Of a stretch of 64,000 bases of DNA, positions 16,085-26,939 are shown piece after piece. Source of the DNA: Flavobacterium pisciphilum. GTDB taxonomy: Bacteria; Bacteroidota; Bacteroidia; Flavobacteriales; Flavobacteriaceae. The stretch covers positions 1,116,001-1,180,000 of the forward strand of contig NZ_JAJJMO010000001.1 in NCBI RefSeq assembly GCF_020905345.1, written 5' to 3'. Position numbers and translations under genes: made by a program. Under the pieces are notes generated by a model. The model saw only the letters and a list, made by a program, of their open reading frames with translations, did not search any database and was not told the DNA's origin. The stretch's first letter is position 1; each line of letters opens with the position of its first letter.

Positions 16085-18163
16085 TTAAACAACCTCTTCT
16101 ATAGCATTTACTTTGTTTTGATAATATTTGTATGTTTCTAATTGTGCTCTAAATACAGCATGGTGATTTCTAGCTTTGTATTTATTATCTAATTTATAAG
16201 AATGGAAACGCACTTTTACATTTCCTTTCCAAGCAATATTAAAGTTATCTATTAACTCATTTTTAATTGCTTGATCATAAATTGGACAAGTTACTTCAAC
16301 TCTTCCATCAAGATTTCTTGTCATAAAATCTGCTGATGATATATATACCTCACTCAACCCTGCATTACCAAAAATATAAACTCTTGAATGCTCCAGATAG
16401 TTGTCGACTATACTTATAGCTTCTATATTTTCGCTCATTCCTGGAATTCCTGGAATCAGAGAACAAATTCCTCTTACTTGCAATTGTATTTTCACTCCTG
16501 CATTACTAGCTTCATATAGTTTATCTATCATCTTAAAATCTGACAAACTATTCATTTTAAGCTTTATGTATGTTTTACGACCTGCCAAAGCATGTAAAAT
16601 TTCTCGATCTATTAACTTTACAAATTTGGATCTTGTATAATGTGGCGATACAATTAAATGCTTGTAACGATGAACTCTATAATTGATATCAAAGAATTCA
16701 AATATCTTGGATATATCTTTTAGGATTTGCTGATGACTGGTAAACAATGTAACATCTGTATAAATCTTAGCCGTTGATTCATTGAAATTTCCTGTTGAAA
16801 TAAACCCATATCTTTTGGTTTTCCCCTCATCAACTCTTTCGATTACACATATTTTGCTATGTACTTTTAGCCCTTTAATTCCAAAAATAAGCTCTATCCC
16901 TTCCATTTGCATTTGCTCTGCATATGAAATATTTGAAGCTTCATCAAATCGAGCTTGTAACTCTATTTGTACTATTACTTTTTTTCCGTTTTTAGCAGCA
17001 TTTATTAATGAACTAATAATTTGGGAATTTTTAGCCAAACGGTATAATGTAATCTTGATTGATGCAACTTTTGGATCCAAAGCTGCTTCTCGCAAAAACT
17101 TTGTTACGTATGAAAATGACTGATATGGTGCATTTAACAAATAATCTTTTTTACCAATTTTTTCCAAAATACTTCCTTCCATACTCAATCCTGGAATTGG
17201 CAATGGTAAATTGGTTTTATACAATAAATCGTATCTCCCCAGATTAGGGAAATTCATATAATCGCGTCGATTATGATATCTTCCTCCTGGAATAATACTA
17301 TCTGTTGAAATAATTTTCATTTTTTCGAGAAAAAACTGCAAGGTATCTGGCTCTATCAATTGATCGTAAATAAAACGAACTGGCTCTCCTATTCGTCTAT
17401 CCTTAACTGAGGATGCTATTTTCTCGAGCATACTTTTACTCAAATCACTATCGATATCCAATTGTGCATCACGAGTAATCTTTATCATATGTGCAGAAAC
17501 ACTCTTGTAATCAAAAATGGTAAAGATGCTGCTCAGATTATGCCTAATGACATCATCTATTAAAATAATATAGTTCTTATCATCATTGGATGGCAAGACT
17601 ACAAATCGATTGATCGTTTTAGGAATTTCAATAACAGCATATCGAACTTCACCAGTATGATTCATCTCTAAACGTACTGCCAAATAACCTAACGTATCTT
17701 TTAAAACTGGAAATTCGGCTAAATCATTTAATATGATTGTAACCAATTCTGGACTTAGTTTCTCAATGAAGAAATTCTTTAAATATTCTTCTTGATCTTT
17801 TGTAATCTCGTTTTCGGTAATAATAAAGATATTCTCTGTTTCTAACTCAGCTTCTATATTGCTTAATATTCTCAAACTTTCTGATTGCTGTTGAATTACT
17901 ATTTCAGTAATGTCTTTAACTAATTGTTGAGCAGATATCCCTCCTAAATATTTTTCACCTGAAATCCCTGAAAGACTTAATCTACGGATAGCGGCATAAC
18001 GAACTCTAAAAAACTCATCTAAATTATTCGAAAAAATTCCTAAAAATCTTAATCTGTCTAAAAGTGGTACTGTAATATCGGCTGCTTCTTGTAATACTCT
18101 TGCGTTAAATGCCAGCCAACTTTTTTCTCTATCTATATATTTTTGTTCGTACACTGTATTCAT
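16085..18163 (-). CDS. ppk1: Polyphosphate kinase 1
   Basis: A 692-residue PPK1, the usual length, which makes polyphosphate reversibly from ATP through a phosphohistidine. Both key histidines are present at the same numbers as in E. coli: His435 (GLKVHSKICVIER) and His592 (DNYLEHSRVYIFGN). The N-terminal domain starts with the family motif DREKSWLAFNARVLQEA and has FSNNLDEFFRVR. The gene starts 4 bp inside the upstream SixA-like phosphatase gene, implying translational coupling. Confidence 0.97.
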   Translation of the reverse strand: MNTVYEQKYIDREKSWLAFNARVLQEAADITVPLLDRLRFLGIFSNNLDEFFRVRYAAIRRLSLSGISGEKYLGGISAQQLVKDITEIVIQQQSESLRILSNIEAELETENIFIITENEITKDQEEYLKNFFIEKLSPELVTIILNDLAEFPVLKDTLGYLAVRLEMNHTGEVRYAVIEIPKTINRFVVLPSNDDKNYIILIDDVIRHNLSSIFTIFDYKSVSAHMIKITRDAQLDIDSDLSKSMLEKIASSVKDRRIGEPVRFIYDQLIEPDTLQFFLEKMKIISTDSIIPGGRYHNRRDYMNFPNLGRYDLLYKTNLPLPIPGLSMEGSILEKIGKKDYLLNAPYQSFSYVTKFLREAALDPKVASIKITLYRLAKNSQIISSLINAAKNGKKVIVQIELQARFDEASNISYAEQMQMEGIELIFGIKGLKVHSKICVIERVDEGKTKRYGFISTGNFNESTAKIYTDVTLFTSHQQILKDISKIFEFFDINYRVHRYKHLIVSPHYTRSKFVKLIDREILHALAGRKTYIKLKMNSLSDFKMIDKLYEASNAGVKIQLQVRGICSLIPGIPGMSENIEAISIVDNYLEHSRVYIFGNAGLSEVYISSADFMTRNLDGRVEVTCPIYDQAIKNELIDNFNIAWKGNVKVRFHSYKLDNKYKARNHHAVFRAQLETYKYYQNKVNAIEEVV

Positions 18164-18645
18164 TTTAAATCTTTAGGGAAAATGGTTTTTTGAGTTCTGC
18201 CTTTATCAATTTTGTCCCAACTTTCTGTATCAAATTGTAGTGATACAAAACCTGATGTAGGTACATTATCGATGAAAACATCCCCAAATTTATTAACAAA
18301 ATTTGTAATAGCCTCGTTATGTCCAAAAAGAATAACACTTTCGAAAGCATTATTACACGATTTGATAACCTTTTCTAATTGTTTCTCATCAAAGGTATAA
18401 AGATCGTCTTTGTAAATGATACTTTCTATTGGATATGAAATATTTTGTGCAAAAATAAGTGCCGTTTCTACTGCCCTAGCAGCTGTACTACTCCACATCA
18501 AAAAAGTCTTAGGTAGAAATTTTGAAATACTAGCTGAAACGTTATGCGCATCATGAATTCCTTTTTTCATCAAAGGTCTATCAAAATCTTTCAAAGGTGC
18601 TTCCCAACTTGATTTTGCATGTCTGATTAATATTAAATTTTTCAT
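18160..18645 (-). CDS. SixA-like histidine phosphatase
   Basis: A 161-residue protein of the phosphoglycerate mutase-like histidine phosphatase family. It has the N-terminal RHAKS motif (Arg8, His9) with SSW, a second basic region SSTAARAVETA and the distal catalytic LFGHNEAI. This is the layout of SixA, a phosphohistidine phosphatase acting on histidine phosphotransfer proteins. Its stop overlaps the ppk1 start by 4 bp. Because PPK1 works through a phosphohistidine, a functional link is conceivable, though it is inference only. Confidence 0.88.
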   Translation of the reverse strand: MKNLILIRHAKSSWEAPLKDFDRPLMKKGIHDAHNVSASISKFLPKTFLMWSSTAARAVETALIFAQNISYPIESIIYKDDLYTFDEKQLEKVIKSCNNAFESVILFGHNEAITNFVNKFGDVFIDNVPTSGFVSLQFDTESWDKIDKGRTQKTIFPKDLK

Positions 18646-19441
18646 ATTACGGATACTATTTGTTTTACAAGGAATATATTTTCAATTTTCTGACTTGTAT
18701 ATACTTGTTTTTTTGATCTCTTGTAGTTTCAAAAAATTAAACTTTATGATAAAATCGCAAAAACAGTCTTGAAAATTTAGCTACAATTTACAAAAGAATT
18801 TCATAAAGACATCTCTTTTATAGAGTTTTTATATTTCAACTTTTATAGTAACAAAATATTTGCGACAAGAAATCATCATAATAAATTCTTAAAAAAACAC
18901 CTACCCAATTTTGAGATCAATTTTCTCAATTATGAATATTCTTAAAATTTAACTTTTTAAGAGGTTCTAAAAATAATTACACAAAAAAACATGTACTTAA
19001 TCTATGATAAATGTATTTCGTCGGGATTTTAATTTCAAAAACAAAATAGTCTAATCATCTAAATACCAAGTAGTTGAATTTATTTTTAAAAATTATTTTG
19101 AGTGAAAATTTTAAAAAAATTGCTCTAAAAAAAATAAAATTCAAAAAAAAGAGTACTCTTTTTTCAGCTTTTTTTCTTAAAAAAATACATTTCAACGAGT
19201 ATTTGGGTTGTTTAAAGGAAAAAAAAATCAATTAAAAACAGACTATATAATTTTGATTATGTTAAAAAATTAAAACTTTCACAAAATATAAAGTTAAATA
19301 TATGAAGGCTAGAAAAAGGAAAAACAAACAGAAGAAATCTATTCGATAGATCTTATTTCGAAACGTCCCAAAATTATATTTAAATAAAATCACAATAGGT
19401 TATCACTTTAGAGAAACAATTAATTTTTGAAATTAAAGATT
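18646..19441. other. AT-rich 0.8-kb intergenic region
   Basis: No gene, RNA or strong hairpin is seen. The stretch is extremely A/T-rich with many A and T runs, and separates the divergent polyphosphate operon from the adhesin operon. The length suggests a long regulated leader or upstream region for the adhesin gene. No perfect TAnnTTTG box could be assigned. Confidence 0.5.
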
Positions 19442-22400
19442 ATGAAAAAAATTACTTTATTAACCATTTTAGGATTATTCTTTTTTTCCGCAGGGCTATT
19501 TGCTCAAGAAAAAATTATTCCAATTAGAATTGGAAATACACCTAACCAAAGTAAATTCACTGCTAAAAAAAGTGCAAGTGTAAGCGCAGACGCTGTGCAA
19601 GCATTGGCAGTAGCAGGATCTATAGATGTTGCCAATCCAGCTGCTGGAAACAATGGATATACAGCAGATCAGCTAGTAAGAAACATATTAACTTCTGGAT
19701 GTTTGATTGTTAATAATGTTAGGTTTGGATATTACCTAAAAAGTGGAAGTAACTGGAACTGGAATAATCATACTTGGTCAGCAACTGCTGGCGATAGACA
19801 ACTAGGATATTATAGTAAAGGGACTTCTACATTTGCTATTGATGAAGGTCTTTTAATCTCAACAGGAAAAATAAATTCTGCTATGGGACCTAATTCTTTT
19901 ACAAATAAGTCTGATGCAATGGTTAATAATGCAAGTGATCCAGATTTGACAAATATTTCTGGAGAAACAATGCATGATGCTGCCATTCTTGAATTTGATT
20001 TTATTCCAGATGGAAATCTTGTTGAATTTCAATTTGTATTTGCTTCAGAAGAATATCTTGAATATGTTAATACTGATTTTAATGATGCTTTCGGATTTTT
20101 CCTAAGTGGCCCTGGAATCACAGGTACATACACTAATAACGCAGTAAACCTTGCTCAATTACCAAACAATGATGCAGTTACAATAAACAATATACATTCT
20201 GCTGGAACTAACGTAAATAATAATGCATTTCCAGCAAAAAATGCAGCTTACTACATAAATAATCCAGCTGGAACAACAGTTATGGAATATGATGGTTTTA
20301 CAACTGTTCTTACAGCTACTTATGCAGTTACTCCAGGACAAACCTATAAAATTAAAATGGCTATTGCCGATGCATCTGATCAACTTTATGATGCTGGTGT
20401 ATTTTTAAAAGCAAAAAGTTTTGCAACAAACACTTTAGTAATTACAAATCCTGCTCCAGTATGTTTTCCTAATACAGTAAACCTTACTGCACCAGCTGTT
20501 ACTGCTGGTAGTACTGCTGGATTAACATATACCTATTGGCAAGATGCCGCAGCTACAATTCCTTACAATACACCAACAGCAGCAACCGCTGGTACATATT
20601 ACATTAAAGGAAAAAATCTTAGCTCTGGTTGTTCTGACACTAAACCAGTTGTTGTAACAGTGAGTAATGTTGTTGTGACAGAAGCTGTTGCATCACATCT
20701 TAATGTGAAATGCTTTGGAGCTGCGACGGGAGCAATTACTGTTAATAACGCTACTGGCGGAGTTGCACCTTACACTTATTCATGGAAGAAAAACGGAAGT
20801 CCATATGCAACTACTCAAAATTTAACCAACCTAACATCAGGAAGTTATGAAGTTACTGCAACTGATGCAAATGGCTGTAAAGGAACTAGCACTATTGTTA
20901 TTACACAACCCTCAACTGCTCTAAGTGTTACTTTAGGCTCTAAAACAGATGTACAGTGTAACAATGATGCCACTGGCGCAATAGACATAAACGTAACAGG
21001 TGGTACTGGCGCTTATACTTATAGTTGGACAAAAGATGGAAATCCATTTGCACCAACAACACAAGATTTAACAAACATCTCCTCTGGAGCTTACAATGTA
21101 ACTGTGACTGACGCTAATGGTTGTCAACAACAATTACCTATAACAATTAATAGTGGGGATTCTACTAAACCAATAGTTAATCCTTTGCCTGCTGCTTCAA
21201 CTATTAATTGTCCAAATACACCAGTATTTACTCAAGCAACTGCTACCGACAATAGTGGCACTGTAACTTCTCTTACGTTTATTGATGTAAATACTCCTGG
21301 TCAATGTCCTGGCACTTACTCAATAACCAGAACATGGACAGCTAAAGATGCTTGTAATAACACCTCACTACCAGTGAGTCAAACAATTACTGTTGTAGAC
21401 AATACACCTCCAACTTGGACAACTGCTTCTACTGCACTTAATGTAACATTACAATGTAGTGATGCAGCAGGATTAACAGCTGCTCAAAACCAAGCTCCTG
21501 TAGCAACTGATGCATGCTCTACTGTAACGTACACTAAAACTAGCGGAACTTTCGCAGTTTCTCCAACTTGTGCCAATGCAGGAACTTATACTAATACTTG
21601 GATTGCTAAAGATGTATGTAACAACTCTTCTACCACTTTTACTCAAGTAATCACTATACAAGATACTACACCTCCTACTTGGACTACTGCACCAACAGCG
21701 CTTAATGTAACATTACAATGTAGTGATACTGCTGGTTTAACAGCTGCCCAAGCTAGTACACCTGTAGCTACTGATTCTTGTAGTGGAACTGTAACCTATA
21801 CTAAAACTAGTGGAACTTTCGCGGTTTCTCCAACTTGTGCTAATGCAGGGACTTATACTAATACTTGGATTGCTAAAGATGTATGTAACAACTCTTCTTC
21901 AATTTTTACTCAAGTAATCACAATTCAAGATACTACACCTCCTACTTGGACTACTGCACCAACAGCTCTTAATGTAACATTACAATGTAGTGATGCTGCT
22001 GGTTTAACAGCTGCCCAAGCAAGTACGCCTGTAGCTACTGATTCTTGTAGTGGAACTGTAACCTACACTAAAACTAGCGGAACTTTCGCAGTTTCTCCAA
22101 CTTGTGCCAATGCAGGAACTTATACTAATACTTGGATTGCTAAAGATGTATGTAACAACTCTTCTTCAATTTTCACTCAAGTAATCACAATTCAAGATAC
22201 TACACCTCCTACTTGGACTACTGCACCAACAGCTCTTAATGTAACATTACAATGTAGTGATACTGCTGGTTTAACAGCTGCTCAAGCAAGTACACCTGTA
22301 GCTACTGATTCTTGTAGTGGAACTGTAACCTATACTAAAACTAGCGGAACTTTCGCAGTTTCTCCAACTTGTGCCAATGCAGGAACTTATACTAATACTT

Positions 22401-25400
22401 GGATTGCTAAAGATGTATGCAACAACTCTTCTACAATTTTCACTCAAGTAATCACTATACAAGATACTACACCTCCTACTTGGACTACTGCACCAACAGC
22501 GCTTAATGTAACATTACAATGTAGTGATGCTGCTGGTTTAACAGCTGCTCAAGCTAGTACACCTGTAGCTACTGATTCTTGTAGTGGAACTGTAACATAC
22601 ACTAAAACTAGCGGAACTTTCGCAGTTTCTCCAACTTGTGCCAATGCAGGAACTTATACTAATACTTGGATTGCTAAAGATGTATGTAACAACTCTTCTA
22701 CAATTTTTACTCAAGTAATCACTATACAAGATACCACACCTCCTACTTGGACTACTGCACCAACAGCGCTTAATGTAACATTACAATGTAGTGATACTGC
22801 TGGTTTAACAGCTGCCCAAGCAAGTACGCCTGTAGCTACTGATTCTTGTAGTGGAACTGTAACCTATACTAAAACTAGCGGAACTTTCGCAGTTTCTCCA
22901 ACTTGTGCCAATGCAGGAACTTATACTAATACTTGGATTGCTAAAGATGTATGTAACAACTCTTCTTCAATTTTTACTCAAGTAATCACAATTCAAGATA
23001 CTACACCTCCTACTTGGACTACTGCACCAACAGCGCTTAATGTAACATTACAATGTAGTGATACTGCTGGTTTAACAGCTGCTCAAGCTAGTACGCCTGT
23101 AGCTACTGATTCTTGTAGTGGAACTGTAACCTATACTAAAACTAGCGGAACTTTCGCAGTTTCTCCAACTTGTGCCAATGCAGGAACTTATACTAATACT
23201 TGGATTGCTAAAGATGTATGTAACAACTCTTCTACAATTTTTACTCAAGTAATCACTATACAAGATACTACACCTCCTACTTGGACTACTGCACCAACAG
23301 CGCTTAATGTAACATTACAATGTAGTGATACTGCTGGTTTAACTGCTGCTCAAGCTAGTACGCCTGTAGCTACTGATTCTTGTAGTGGAACTGTAACCTA
23401 TACTAAAACTAGTGGAACTTTCGCAGTTTCTCCAACTTGTGCCAATGCAGGAACTTATACTAATACTTGGATTGCTAAAGATGTATGTAACAACTCTTCT
23501 ACAATTTTTACTCAAGTAATCACTATACAAGATACTACACCTCCTACTTGGACTACTGCGCCAACAGCGCTTAATGTAACATTACAATGTAGTGATACTG
23601 CTGGTTTAAATACTGCTCAAGCTAGTGCGCCTGTAGCAACTGATAATTGTAGTGGAACCGTTACTTATACTAAAACTAGTGGTGTTTTCCAAAGAGGAGC
23701 ATGTGGAAGCACAGGTACCTATACTAATACTTGGATTGCTAAAGATGTATGTAACAATACTTCATCAATCTTTACACAAGTAATAACTGTTCAAGATACT
23801 GCTATTCCTACTTGGATTACAGCGCCAACAGCGCTTAATGTAACATTACAATGTAGTGATACTGCTGGTTTAACAGCTGCGCAAAATCAAGCACCAACTG
23901 CAACTGCAAATTGTTCAATAGTAACTTACACTAAAACAAGTGGTCAATTTTTGCCATCACAATCATGTTCTAATGCAGGTACTTATACTAATACTTGGGT
24001 TGCTAAAGATGATTGTGGAAATACTACAGCTACTTTCACTCAAGTGATTACTATCGAAGATACTACTAAACCAACTTGGACAACTGCTCCAACTGCTCTT
24101 AATGTAACTTTACAATGTAGTGATGCTTCTGGTTTGACTACTGCACAAACTAGCACTCCTATTGCAACTGATAATTGTGATAGTGATGTAACCAATATTG
24201 TGAAAGTAAGTGGTCAGTTTGTAGCTTCTCAATCTTGCGGCAACTCTGGAACATATACTAACACATGGACTGTTACTGATAATTGTGGTAACCTATCTGA
24301 TACCTTCACACAAGTGATAACTATCGAAGATACTACTAAACCAACTTGGACAACTGCTCCAACTGCTCTTAATGTAACTTTACAATGTAGTGATGCTTCT
24401 GGTTTGACTACTGCACAAACTAGCACTCCTATTGCAACTGATAATTGCGATAGTGATGTAACCAATATTGTGAAAGTAAGTGGTCAGTTTGTAGCTTCTG
24501 AGTCTTGCGGCAACTCTGGAACATATACTAACACATGGACTGTTACTGATAATTGTGGTAACCTATCTGATACCTTCACACAAGTGATTACTATCGAAGA
24601 TACTACTAAACCAACTTGGACAACTGCTCCAACTGCTCTTAATGTAACTTTACAATGTAGCGATGCTTCAGGTTTGACTACCGCACAAGCTAGCACTCCT
24701 ATTGCAACTGATAATTGTGATAGTGATGTAGCCAATATTGTGAAAATAAGCGGTCAGTTTGTAGCTTCTGAGTCTTGCGGCAACTCTGGAACATATACTA
24801 ACACATGGACTGTTACTGATAATTGTGGTAACCTATCTGATACCTTCACACAAGTGATAACTATCGAAGATACTACTAAACCAACTTGGACAACTGCTCC
24901 AACTGCTCTTAATGTAACTTTACAATGTAGTGATGCTTCTGGTTTGACTACTGCACAAACTAGCACTCCTATTGCAACTGATAATTGCGATAGTGATGTA
25001 GCCAATATTGTTAAAGTAAGTGGTCAGTTTGTAGCTTCTGAGTCTTGTGGTAATTCTGGTACATACACTAACACATGGACTGTTACTGATAATTGTGGTA
25101 ACCTATCTGATACGTTCACTCAGGTGATTACTATCGAAGATACTACTAAACCAACTTGGACAACGGCTCCAACTGCTCTTAATGTAACTTTACAATGTAG
25201 TGATGCTTCTGGTTTGACTACTGCACAAACTAGCACTCCTATTGCAACTGATAATTGTGATAGTGATGTAGCCAATATTGTGAAAGTAAGCGGTCAGTTT
25301 GTAGCTTCTGAGTCTTGTGGTAATTCTGGAACATACACTAACACATGGACTGTTACGGATAATTGTGGTAACCTATCTGATACGTTTACGCAAGTGATAA

Positions 25401-26782
25401 CTATCGAAGATACTACTAAACCAACTTGGACAACGGCTCCAACTGCTCTTAATGTAACTTTACAATGTAGTGATGCTTCTGGTTTGTCTACTGCGCAAGC
25501 TAGCGCTCCTGTTGCAACTGATAATTGCGATGGTAATCTTATCAATATTGTAAAAACAAGCGGTCAGTTTGTAGCTTCTGAGTCTTGTGCTAATGCAGGA
25601 ACCTATACTAATACTTGGACTGTTACTGATAATTGTGGTAACTTATCTGATACATTCACACAAGTAATTACTATCGAAGACACTACTAAACCAACATTCA
25701 ACCAAGAGCTTCCTGCTGATATTACTGTATCATGCGATAAAGTTCCTGAAGCTGCTACTATAACAGCATCTGATAATTGTAATGTTGATGTACCTGTAGT
25801 TTACTCTGAGGTAAAAAGTAATATCGAAAACGAATGTAGTACAAACTATACTTTGACTCGTAAATGGACCACTAGTGATTGTTCTGGTAACACCACTTCA
25901 TTTACTCAAGTAATTACAGTTAAAGACACTACCCCTCCAACTGGAACTGCTCCAGCTGATATAACCAACTTGAATAGTATATCAGATATTCCTGTTGCTG
26001 ATCCTAAGGCTGTAACTGATGCTGCTGATAATTGTAGCCAAACTGTAAATATAACAGTAAGTGATTCTAACAACGGAGGTACTGGTTGCGCAGGCAGCCC
26101 TTACATTTTGACAAGAACATATACCTTGTCTGATTGTGCTGGCAATACAACCATACTAGTACAAACAATAACAATTAGCCATGATGTTATAGAGCCAAGG
26201 GTGTTCTATCCTTCTCAAGCGTGTAATGCTGATGATTCAACTGTTGATTTATTTGTTCCACTGCCAAGAAATACAACTACTGTAGGTACATGGATAGATA
26301 CAGATAATACTCATGCCTTACAAGGTAATACTGTTACAACTTACGGGCTTCCTGTTGGTACTTACAATTTTGAATATCAAATACAAGATGAGGTTTGTCC
26401 AAGAAGTTTATTTGTAACTCTTGCTGTGAATGATGACTGTAAAGTTCTAGCATGTGGAAACATAGTAGTTCATAATGCATTCTCCCCTAATGGTGACAGC
26501 TTCAATAATAAATTTGTTATTGATAATATAGAAGATACAACCTGTTATCCTGACAATTCTGTCGAAATATATAACCGTTGGGGAATACTTGTATTTGAAA
26601 CTAGAAACTATAATAACACAACAAATGCTTTTGATGGATTCTCAAGAGGAAGAACAACTGTAAGCCAACCATCTGGTCTTCCAACAGGAACTTACTTTTA
26701 TATTCTAAATTATACTTCTGTTGATGGAAACGGTGCAATTCAAACCAATAAAAAAGATGGATTTTTATATCTAACTAGATAA
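19442..26782 (+). CDS. Giant T9SS-exported repeat adhesin with type B sorting domain
   Basis: About 2,446 residues from the ATG at 19442 (an in-frame TTG lies 15 nt upstream but the ATG begins the signal peptide, ending GLFAQ). In order: a choice-of-anchor-L-type domain (~60-330), a short Ig-like linker, two SprB-type repeats (~420-575, each with YSWKKNG or YSWTKDG and TVTDANGCQ), one HYR-like unit, 16 tandem 88-90 residue units (659-2085), two diverged units, and a C-terminal gliding-motility-associated type B sorting domain (FSPNGDSFNNKF ... YNRWGILVFE). It should be a surface adhesin exported by T9SS. PorP/SprF and OmpA-family genes follow, as in sprB-type operons. Confidence 0.92.
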   Translation: MKKITLLTILGLFFFSAGLFAQEKIIPIRIGNTPNQSKFTAKKSASVSADAVQALAVAGSIDVANPAAGNNGYTADQLVRNILTSGCLIVNNVRFGYYLKSGSNWNWNNHTWSATAGDRQLGYYSKGTSTFAIDEGLLISTGKINSAMGPNSFTNKSDAMVNNASDPDLTNISGETMHDAAILEFDFIPDGNLVEFQFVFASEEYLEYVNTDFNDAFGFFLSGPGITGTYTNNAVNLAQLPNNDAVTINNIHSAGTNVNNNAFPAKNAAYYINNPAGTTVMEYDGFTTVLTATYAVTPGQTYKIKMAIADASDQLYDAGVFLKAKSFATNTLVITNPAPVCFPNTVNLTAPAVTAGSTAGLTYTYWQDAAATIPYNTPTAATAGTYYIKGKNLSSGCSDTKPVVVTVSNVVVTEAVASHLNVKCFGAATGAITVNNATGGVAPYTYSWKKNGSPYATTQNLTNLTSGSYEVTATDANGCKGTSTIVITQPSTALSVTLGSKTDVQCNNDATGAIDINVTGGTGAYTYSWTKDGNPFAPTTQDLTNISSGAYNVTVTDANGCQQQLPITINSGDSTKPIVNPLPAASTINCPNTPVFTQATATDNSGTVTSLTFIDVNTPGQCPGTYSITRTWTAKDACNNTSLPVSQTITVVDNTPPTWTTASTALNVTLQCSDAAGLTAAQNQAPVATDACSTVTYTKTSGTFAVSPTCANAGTYTNTWIAKDVCNNSSTTFTQVITIQDTTPPTWTTAPTALNVTLQCSDTAGLTAAQASTPVATDSCSGTVTYTKTSGTFAVSPTCANAGTYTNTWIAKDVCNNSSSIFTQVITIQDTTPPTWTTAPTALNVTLQCSDAAGLTAAQASTPVATDSCSGTVTYTKTSGTFAVSPTCANAGTYTNTWIAKDVCNNSSSIFTQVITIQDTTPPTWTTAPTALNVTLQCSDTAGLTAAQASTPVATDSCSGTVTYTKTSGTFAVSPTCANAGTYTNTWIAKDVCNNSSTIFTQVITIQDTTPPTWTTAPTALNVTLQCSDAAGLTAAQASTPVATDSCSGTVTYTKTSGTFAVSPTCANAGTYTNTWIAKDVCNNSSTIFTQVITIQDTTPPTWTTAPTALNVTLQCSDTAGLTAAQASTPVATDSCSGTVTYTKTSGTFAVSPTCANAGTYTNTWIAKDVCNNSSSIFTQVITIQDTTPPTWTTAPTALNVTLQCSDTAGLTAAQASTPVATDSCSGTVTYTKTSGTFAVSPTCANAGTYTNTWIAKDVCNNSSTIFTQVITIQDTTPPTWTTAPTALNVTLQCSDTAGLTAAQASTPVATDSCSGTVTYTKTSGTFAVSPTCANAGTYTNTWIAKDVCNNSSTIFTQVITIQDTTPPTWTTAPTALNVTLQCSDTAGLNTAQASAPVATDNCSGTVTYTKTSGVFQRGACGSTGTYTNTWIAKDVCNNTSSIFTQVITVQDTAIPTWITAPTALNVTLQCSDTAGLTAAQNQAPTATANCSIVTYTKTSGQFLPSQSCSNAGTYTNTWVAKDDCGNTTATFTQVITIEDTTKPTWTTAPTALNVTLQCSDASGLTTAQTSTPIATDNCDSDVTNIVKVSGQFVASQSCGNSGTYTNTWTVTDNCGNLSDTFTQVITIEDTTKPTWTTAPTALNVTLQCSDASGLTTAQTSTPIATDNCDSDVTNIVKVSGQFVASESCGNSGTYTNTWTVTDNCGNLSDTFTQVITIEDTTKPTWTTAPTALNVTLQCSDASGLTTAQASTPIATDNCDSDVANIVKISGQFVASESCGNSGTYTNTWTVTDNCGNLSDTFTQVITIEDTTKPTWTTAPTALNVTLQCSDASGLTTAQTSTPIATDNCDSDVANIVKVSGQFVASESCGNSGTYTNTWTVTDNCGNLSDTFTQVITIEDTTKPTWTTAPTALNVTLQCSDASGLTTAQTSTPIATDNCDSDVANIVKVSGQFVASESCGNSGTYTNTWTVTDNCGNLSDTFTQVITIEDTTKPTWTTAPTALNVTLQCSDASGLSTAQASAPVATDNCDGNLINIVKTSGQFVASESCANAGTYTNTWTVTDNCGNLSDTFTQVITIEDTTKPTFNQELPADITVSCDKVPEAATITASDNCNVDVPVVYSEVKSNIENECSTNYTLTRKWTTSDCSGNTTSFTQVITVKDTTPPTGTAPADITNLNSISDIPVADPKAVTDAADNCSQTVNITVSDSNNGGTGCAGSPYILTRTYTLSDCAGNTTILVQTITISHDVIEPRVFYPSQACNADDSTVDLFVPLPRNTTTVGTWIDTDNTHALQGNTVTTYGLPVGTYNFEYQIQDEVCPRSLFVTLAVNDDCKVLACGNIVVHNAFSPNGDSFNNKFVIDNIEDTTCYPDNSVEIYNRWGILVFETRNYNNTTNAFDGFSRGRTTVSQPSGLPTGTYFYILNYTSVDGNGAIQTNKKDGFLYLTR
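21416..25696 (+). repeat. 16 tandem 264-270 bp repeats within the adhesin gene
   Basis: Each unit starts W(T/I)TA-(P/S)TALNVTLQCSD and ends TFTQVIT(I/V)xDT-PT. Unit lengths in residues are 88, then seven of 89, then 88, 88, then six of 90, totalling 1,427. Units 2-8 differ only at a few codons, and units 11-15 form a second near-identical block. Four cysteines recur per unit. Near-identity at DNA level shows recent expansion or homogenisation. Confidence 0.95.
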
Positions 26783-26798
26783 TCAAAAAACAACACAA

Positions 26799-26833
26799 CT
26801 TACTGACAACAAATAAACTACATTGTCAGTAAG
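26799..26833 (+). terminator. Hairpin after the adhesin gene
   Basis: CTTACTGACAA and TTGTCAGTAAG pair perfectly (11 bp) around a 13-nt loop, followed by CTGTTTTT. It lies 16 nt after the adhesin stop and 106 nt before the PorP/SprF start, so it may attenuate transcription into the downstream genes. Confidence 0.6.
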
Positions 26834-26939
26834 CTGTTTTTAGGAAAAAAAATCAGTATTTTTGATATACAAATGTATTGACCCACTTTTATCATAAACA
26901 AGAAAAACAATTGCAATAATAAAATAATAAATATCTACT

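Noticed and set aside
19427..19441. TTG start for the giant adhesin
   Set aside because: The ATG at 19442 directly begins a standard signal peptide (MKKITLLTILG).
18646..19441. Hidden small genes or RNAs upstream of the adhesin
   Set aside because: Only very short frames (such as 14 codons from about 19301) and no stable hairpins are seen in this AT-rich stretch.
20159..25545. Many minus-strand frames of 60-83 residues in the adhesin gene
   Set aside because: They recur at the repeat period and mirror the coding strand, so they are shadows of the repeat units.
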